Made by a program: the position numbers and the translations under genes. From Yponomeuta sedellus (taxonomy: Eukaryota > Arthropoda > Insecta > Lepidoptera > Yponomeutidae), in NCBI GenBank assembly GCA_934045075.1, contig OW203726.1, forward strand, positions 12,126,037-12,190,036: a DNA stretch of 64,000 nt. The letters are read 5' to 3'. The stretch's first letter is position 1. Every line of letters starts with the position of its first letter. Positions 57,750 to 64,000 of this stretch are shown one piece after another. Under the pieces are notes generated by a model. The model worked only from the letters and a program-made list of their open reading frames with translations, was not told the origin of the DNA and ran no database searches.

Positions 57750-58318
57750 CTATCTACATAAACGAGACTTGCCGTCTGATCACGGGCTGCTTGAGACCGA
57801 CTCCGACCGACAAGCTACATTTGCTTGCCGGAATAGCGCCACCAGCAATTCGTAGAGAGGCTGCCGCTGCTACTGAACGGTGGAGACAAGCAAATGATGA
57901 CCGCCATCCAATGCATAGCCATATCCCAACGAAAAAGCGGCTGAAGTCCCGGAAAAAATTCACTACTTTTAAGCCACTTGACGGGGAAATACCGGCGGAA
58001 CTTCGACTGCGTAGGTGGAGGGAGCAGACAAAACACCTTTCTGACCTCATAAAGCCGGTGGAGTCAATACCACCTGGAGGGCATGAGCAGTGGGGAGTAT
58101 GGAGATCGCTGAACCGTCTGCGCGCTGGTGTTGCTCGATCCAGAGATAACCTAAAAAGATGGGGGATCATGTCCGAAGATGCTGACATTCTGTGCCGATG
58201 TGGAGCTGCACAAACAACAATGCATCTTTGTGTCTGCCCTGAAGCTCCACAGTGCAGTTTGCGGGATCTCATGGAGGCATCACCCGGCGCGCTCGCAGTG
58301 ACGCGGTTTTGGGAGTGA
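57750..58318 (+). CDS. C-terminal fragment of a LINE reverse-transcriptase polyprotein
   Basis: The frame reads NETCRLITGCLRPTPTDKLH, LLAGIAPPAIRRE, later LKSRKKF, WGVWRSLNRLRAGV, and CRCGAAQTTMHLCVCPEAP. The Cys/His cluster and the TGCLRPTPTDKL run are typical of the region after the reverse transcriptase in APE-type LINEs (Jockey/I-like, not settled). It has no catalytic RT motifs, being 5' truncated on insertion. The open frame is intact, so the insertion is fairly recent. An overlapping minus-strand frame is a shadow. Confidence 0.82.
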
Positions 58319-58365
58319 GATGTCTGAGAGGAGGGCGGCGCTTTCGACACGAAAGAAGAAGAAGA
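57750..58365 (+). mobile_element. 5'-truncated non-LTR retrotransposon with target duplication
   Basis: The element begins abruptly inside an ORF and ends with gaa repeats. It is flanked by identical agctggcagtat at 57738-57749 and 58366-58377. The host sequence before the first duplication is unrelated, so the longer open frame from 57638 is a chance fusion. Confidence 0.88.
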
Positions 58366-59290
58366 AGCTGGCAGTATAGGTAGCTAACTCTTGAAGCTTC
58401 TCAGACACAAAACCGTTCCTCGCGTTATGTTTTACATGGACCTACACATGTAAGTCAGACTTTTGTCGTGTTATTTGTCTACACCGACATATCAGTCTTT
58501 ACATTCAGTTTATTTTTATATAAAAGTACTTAAACAGGTTAATTTTTACTACTATATTTTAATTATGCATACACATTATACAAGTATAATACTTGGTGAC
58601 CCTTGAAACGTTGTTTTGCCTTAATACTTAGTGAACGACCTATTCGCAGAACTACCAAATATACACAAAAAATTAGAGGAAGCCCTTTTCGACCAAGCGT
58701 ATGCACGCATAAAAACATATATAAATACACATACCTACGTAAATACATGCATACACATACACGCATCATGGAATATGCATATATTCCGGAGGACTAGTCA
58801 GAATCCAGCGTATACCACTTGCAGAAAGGTGCGATAGCTCTTAAGGCTGCTGTTAGTTCCGCAACTATCTATATAAGTTTATGAAAATGATTTACCGTTT
58901 ATGGCACAAAAAATATCTGAGAGTGTTATTTGCTGATGAAACGTCACTTGTTTTTAAATCTTAGTGTAGCAATTAATACTCTCTTGCAAGTAGTACCTAG
59001 ATTGGTTCACAGCGAATAATCTGCTACTATATTCCAAAATGACAAAATGTATAACGTTTACCTTATCGTAGGTAAGAAAAAGGTACCGAGTATAAGAGTA
59101 ATATTTTGTAATTGGAAAAGAAAAACTAGCATTTATAGAAGTTACGTGATTAGGTATCACAATCGAATCAACACTACAATGAGGTTCACAGGTTGTAAAG
59201 TTAGCTTACAGACTGAGGTCTGCAGCATATGCAGTAAAATTAATTAGCTCACCGAAATAGAGCCAGTTTCTGAATTGAGAATTTCACTAA

Positions 59291-59428
59291 GGGCTGATTT
59301 TTCAATAGTCAGATAACTTTTATCTGAGGAATAAAAATGGCGGTTTGACAGCTTATGTATGAAAATTATGTCAAACCGCCATTTTTATTCCTCAGATAAA
59401 AGTTATCTGACTATTGAAAAATCAGCCC
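59291..59428. mobile_element. MITE, 60-bp perfect terminal inverted repeats, TAA duplication
   Basis: Arms 59291-59350 and 59369-59428 are exact reverse complements starting gggctgatttttcaatag, with an 18-bp loop. It is flanked by TAA on both sides (59288-59290 and 59429-59431). The three-base TWA duplication and GGGC start fit PIF/Harbinger-type MITEs. Perfect arms suggest a recent insertion. Confidence 0.88.
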
Positions 59429-59589
59429 TAAGGAAATAATTAACTGTAGTACTATCTCTTCGACTTTCTCAGCAGAGAGCGTGATAGAACGTTACTTAAG
59501 TATTTACTTAGTGAAATTTTCAATTCAGAAATCTGGCCATAGGTGCGACAGCTAGGCGTGATCATTATACTCGTATTTACTTCCATATT

Positions 59590-59812
59590 ATGTTGTGGGT
59601 GGAAGGAGCGGTAAGGGACGTCCTAGACGGACCTTTCTGCGACTAAATTGGAGATGTATTAGTAAAGGGTAAGACTAAAAGTAGCTAAAACCGGCGTCCG
59701 TGCATGCTATGAATATTGATAAAGCTACAGTGGTCTGTCAGGATCGTGGTAAGGGGCAAACCCTGGTCTCTACCTACCCCTCCGGGATAGAGGCATGAGT
59801 TTATGTAATGTG
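59590..59812 (+). mobile_element. LINE family B 3' fragment, diverged
   Basis: tgggtggaaggagcggtaag through gtcaggatcgtggtaaggg to cgggatagaggcatgag. Confidence 0.6.
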
Positions 59813-60221
59813 TATATTATGTCCAACGGTATACTATTGTGGAGCTTGGCAGCAGACATTGAGACTATCTTCATTTTGCAGAAAAGATCAATCCTATTTA
59901 TTTACAAGCTAGGCAATAGGGGTTCGCTAAGAGATTTTTGACTTGATTTCTTGTCACTTCTATCGTCTTTCTCTAGAGAAAATATGAGTGAGCTTAGCGG
60001 ACCAGCTTCTTTGTCAAAATAAGTACTGTAAGCAGCACATATTTTTTTACACTTTTTCGTAACTTTGCAACTAAAAGGTTGATGTGCGACTGTACGCCAA
60101 ACGTCAAAAACTGCGACTCGCACGAGTTTTGTTGAAAAATTGTTAGAAAATTTTCACATTTCGACAAAAATTTCGACATTTAACTTAAAGTACCTAAATG
60201 GAGAGAAAATAATTTTCCATG

Positions 60222-61584
60222 TTCGAGGGGTTATCAAAAAGTAGTGAAACAGACATACTTCTTGGTAAGAAAAAAATAATTTGGCAGGCACAGCTCAGAG
60301 ACATATTAATGTAATATAAATAAAAAAAAAATATTTGATTCTCTTGTGTTTTTTTTTTCTGAATGTAGTCATTTGTTTGCTTTTTGTTGGAACGTGTTCT
60401 GGAAAATGATGAAAAACAAAGTGTCCGATAAATCGGAGACAACGAGTCCTTATTAAATACCTTTGTTTAAAAAAAACGACGCAAGAGATTCATTGCGAAT
60501 TGGAGGCAACATTAGGAGAGTCTGCTCCGCCGTATTCCACTGTCGCAAGGTGGACTTCTCAAATTCGAGTAGGGAGAACGAGCACGGGAGACGAACATCT
60601 TTGTTAGTCATCAAAAAAAATGTTGCAAAAGGCGAGAAAATTGTATCGAGGGATAGAAGAGTTACCATCCAATACTTAATTAAAGAAACGGGCATTTCAT
60701 ATGGAAGTATTCAGTCAATATTGAAACAATCTTTGAATATGAGAAAAGTCTCCGCTAGATGAGTGCGAAAATGTTAACTGACAGTCAGAACAAAAATCGA
60801 CTTGACATTACAAAGATATTGTTGGACAAGTTCAAGAAGATTCTGAAAACTTTTTGTCTCGTTTCGTAACAATGGACGAAACATGGGTCCATTTTTATTT
60901 ATTTTAATTCTTTATTGCAGTAATTATATGAGTAATTTAATGTACAAGGGCGTGTTTAATGCAAGAAGCATTCTCTTCCAGCAAACCTTTGGTGTTGAAG
61001 AGACTGGGAAAGGGTCCATCATTTTGATCTTGAGACAAAATAGCAATTTTCGCAATGAAAACGGCTATCATCACCGACTCCAAAGAAGTTTCGTGCCGTG
61101 GTATCGGTTGGCCTCAATATTTTGGGACACAGAAGGGATATTGTTGATTGATTACCTGGAGGGTGGAACAACTATTACAGGCCAATATTATGCAGTTTTA
61201 ATTCAAACGTTGAGGAATGCCATCAAAAAGTTGTTTCATCACGACAACGCACCAGCGCACAGGTCGGCAGTTGCGATGGCTGCCATTCAGCAAGCAGGTA
61301 TCGAATTGTTTGACCACCATCCTTATTCACCAGATCTGGCGCCTCATTGAAAGAATACTTACATAAGGGAAAACAGATACGAAGACGATAACGAAGTGAT
61401 GAATGCCGTGGAGTGTTTTTTGTAGGACCAAGACAAAACCTCTTTTTTGAAAGGGATAGAAGCCTTAGAAAAGCACTGGACTCTGTGTGTGGAGAGACTC
61501 GGAGAATATGTAGAAAAATAAATTATTAAGTTATCAATAGTCATTACATTCTTTCTCATTCTTACTACTTTTTGATCCCCCTCG
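60222..61584 (+). mobile_element. degenerate mariner with nested insertion
   Basis: The termini are inverted repeats built around gatcaaaaagtag. Transposase remnants in several frames: ETGISYGSIQSILKQS then MRKVSAR and a stop, MDETWVH, HHDNAPAHRS, FDHHPYSPDLAP. These carry the three catalytic-type aspartates (D34D spacing). Stops and frameshifts make it inactive. It is split by a 119-bp insert at 60893-61011. Confidence 0.88.
60893..61011 (-). mobile_element. LINE 3' end inserted in mariner
   Basis: The insert is flanked by gggtccat at 60885-60892 and 61012-61019. Read on the minus strand it ends in a caataaagaattaaaataaa-type tail. A related copy lies at 36829-36945 in sif intron 4. Confidence 0.7.
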
Positions 61585-61599
61585 TACATTAGAATACAC

Positions 61600-63240
61600 T
61601 TAAATATTGCTAATTTCTATGCGCTCAGAGTTCACCAGACCAAGTTCTTGCTGTTGTTGTAAAGTTCTTGTAACCGACAAACACTGATTAACTTGATTCA
61701 AGAAATGCACATTTTTGAGGTAATATTCGAAGCCTGTGAAAGGGATAAATTTGTGTAAGTTAACAGACATGTTATTTTACATTATAAAATCTCGTGTCAC
61801 ATTGTTTGTTATCGAACTCTTCAGGAACGGCTATTCGCCAATTTTGTGAGTTTTTCGATTTTTCCAATTTAAATTTTTCGTAGGTCTGTAGGTCTAATGG
61901 CAAAAGAACATTTGACTAGTCAGCTAGTACAGGAACACTTACACTATACACTTGCTGCAAATATACAAAAAAAAGAGAACTGAGTTAATAATCTAGATTA
62001 CAAGATTTTAATACCGGACTGCATAAAATTCTTTTCGAATTTGGATCGACGGTTGTTCACCGTTGTGGCAAACTAAGCTACAAAACACTAATATATATAT
62101 ATAAAATGTTGTTAATTCTGAACAACTGAACCGTTTTCCAGTATCTTAAGTAGTAATAACTTAAAAATATTTTATATTATATATATCATAATTATCTACG
62201 CTATCACGAGAAACAAAGTTACAAAGTTGCCAGCTGTAACTTATTGTGTCTGATATTATTGTGTATGATCGATAAGATCGCCAATAATTGTATAACATTA
62301 TTTAGATTTTAAAAAACATGGTTGTATTCTTTTTTCTGCTTGTGCAATAAAGTGTTCTCTATCTCCATCTATCTATCAATCTAAAGACAATTTTGAAATT
62401 ATTGTATCAGTTACTATGCGATATTTTCAAGAACGAAGAAAAACCCATGCTCTATATTGTCTAATGCTCTAGGCCGGGACTAAAACAATACCTTTCTAAT
62501 TGATTTACAGATAGAGCCTATTCTGAATAGCAACATTATGACATTTAAAGTGCGACTCGGGCCTGAAGAACGGAATAAAAATAGTACTCTCTTCTTTTAC
62601 CTTAAAATAGGTTTTTGCCAACGGTAAACATAATGATTGTCAGTAAAGGAAAGGAGACAAGAAATAGTAAAAGATAGTTTAAAAACCTAAAGCTTAGAAG
62701 CTACAACTTTGCACCCAGAACTTTAATAGATTCCCTTCGCTTCTGGCTACAGCGCCTTTATTTTTGGCGTTTTTATGGAAAGGGTTACCTAGTTTAACTT
62801 GTGACATTCATTAAATTGTATTTTCTCTGCTACTTTTAATAAAACAGTTTTTAATTAGTTTTTTTTTTTAATTGACAGATATTTTTTGCAAAAAACAGAA
62901 AGATATTTTAACTGTATTTGTTTGATAAAAGCCTTTAGAAACTATCTTAAAAATACATTTTAAATTATTATTAACCGTTTATTTTATATATTGAAGTATT
63001 ATTACCTAATGACGCTTTATATAATATGAAACATTAATGAATATTTGAGCTAACTCGTTAAAACATTATAGCCTTTTCAAAAATCTTGCAAACAATATCG
63101 AAGGTTTACTTTAATTTTAATTGGAATTTAATATTTTGTGGTACCTTATGCAAGAGTAGCATATTAAATGTTTCGTGTGCAATAAGATATAATTAATAAC
63201 AGAATAGAAAAAGTATGGGATAGTATACTACGGAAAAGTA
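61600..63240. other. upstream intergenic sequence, mostly unassigned
   Basis: Apart from the LINE tail at 62255-62385, this AT-rich stretch shows no gene, repeat family or strong inverted repeat. Confidence 0.5.
62255..62385 (+). mobile_element. LINE 3' end with tatc-repeat tail
   Basis: gatcgccaataattgtataa and ttgtgcaataaagtgttctc followed by atctatc repeats. Same family as 50110. Confidence 0.6.
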
Positions 63241-63245
63241 TATGT

Positions 63246-63420
63246 AGTGTGGGACGCCCTCCAACCAGGTGGGATGACGATCTTCGAAAAAGATGATGGA
63301 TGGCTTGCCGCATCCGGCAGATGCTGGATGCGGCAAGCTGACGACAGGGCGCTACGGTGCTCATTAGGGGAGGGCTATGTTTAGCAGTGGACTAATATAG
63401 CCTGCAGAAGAAGAAGAAGA
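63246..63420 (+). mobile_element. RTE LINE 3' fragment with internal duplication
   Basis: tagtgtgggacgccctcc to cagtggactaatatagcctg, then gaagaagaag. A short inverted duplication (gatggcttgccgcatccggc versus gatgctggatgcggcaag) interrupts it. Confidence 0.8.
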
Positions 63421-63669
63421 AGGAGAATAGAACAGAGGTCATCCACAATAACTTAAGTTACTGGTTTGTCTTAAATTTTAAGGATTGTGACTATAAGCAA
63501 TCGCAGAACGTCGCAAAAACGCTGACTAAAATAGTGTGTGGCGAGGATTTTGCAAGAAAAGAATTAAAATGAAACGCTTCTAGGAATCGTGTTTTTTTTA
63601 TAAATAATCACCTTATTTATGAAAACACGATATACTCCTTCAAAATAGGCCACTTTTAAAAATGTTATT

Positions 63670-63760
63670 AGGCCCCCGTGGTTGAGTATGGCCTAACAAC
63701 ATTCCTGCGATACATCAAGAGACCTATGCCCCAGTAATGGGAACATACAAGGATTGATAA
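63670..63760 (+). mobile_element. family C 3' fragment
   Basis: gttgagtatggcctaac to gggaacatacaaggattga. Confidence 0.6.
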
Positions 63761-64000
63761 CATGCAATAGTTAGGTATTAGTGACCCAATCCAGATTCGC
63801 TGTTCCACTTTATAAGACTTCGGTTTCTATTGTTAAAATTAAAAGCGCGTAAAATTAAAAGCTTCCAAGCGCGATAAGAAGTTTATTTATTTTATTTTCT
63901 TTGGGATAACAAACAGTGATATACTATGTGTAGGTAATTACAAAATTGACATAAATATATCACCCACGACATTATCCTCGGCTTACTTAAATACAGTATT

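Noticed and set aside
57754..58350. 198-codon minus-strand open frame
   Set aside because: Shadow of the LINE coding frame on the other strand.

Overview
This window is animal nuclear DNA, AT-rich and dense in transposons, most likely from a moth or butterfly (Lepidoptera). The evidence is a long intron-rich gene with GT-AG introns, no operons, and several interspersed repeat types I associate with lepidopteran genomes: tRNA-derived SINEs with a 'gaaaacatcgtgagga' core, RTE-like LINE tails, 'gtgcaataaag' LINE tails followed by tatc repeats, and mariner and Helitron-like debris. The order is an inference; species cannot be told.

The one cellular gene I can support is still life (sif), the insect TIAM1/2-type Rac guanine-nucleotide exchange factor, on the minus strand. 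I could join 17 coding exons, from 44030 down to 12211, in one continuous frame with consistent splice phases (774 codons plus 2 nt). They encode an N-terminal acylation-type start (MGNKLSS, then Cys-Ser-Cys), a WH1/EVH1-like domain at about residues 37-138, and a long low-complexity Ser/Pro/Arg/His-rich linker. The PH, Ras-binding, PDZ and DH-PH modules expected of the family are not here; the gene leaves the window on the left, so 1-12210 is intron. A non-coding leader exon (51472-51580), a probable first-exon donor (55069) and a CpG-rich block (about 55320-55830) form the 5' end. 55830-64000 lies upstream of the gene.

Region by region. 1-12210: intron with SINEs, LINE tails and a transposase-derived non-autonomous element (8461-9226). 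12211-36317: most sif exons, with introns holding a foldback-type tandem array (12440-13370), a near-perfect 375-bp-arm palindrome (21743-22533), inverted-repeat elements and decayed copies of exon 11 (30390-30690). 36318-43920: introns with tandem and direct repeats, a mariner-type deletion derivative (38287-38658), a SINE with target duplication (39495-39681) and a GC-rich foldback (40901-41082). 43921-48000: exon 2, a 117-bp tandem array of its acceptor/leader region, and an intact 3.1-kb RTE-type LINE inserted into that array. 48000-55070: 5' introns with SINEs and a LINE fragment. 57738-61584: a 5'-truncated LINE with target duplications, a TAA-flanked MITE and a degenerate mariner that carries its own insertion.

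The most unusual material is inside sif itself: tandem multiplication of exon-2 leader sequence, serial decaying copies of exon 11, and two paralogous in-frame microexons that both encode GYLSDH. These point to repeated local duplication of exonic sequence in this locus.
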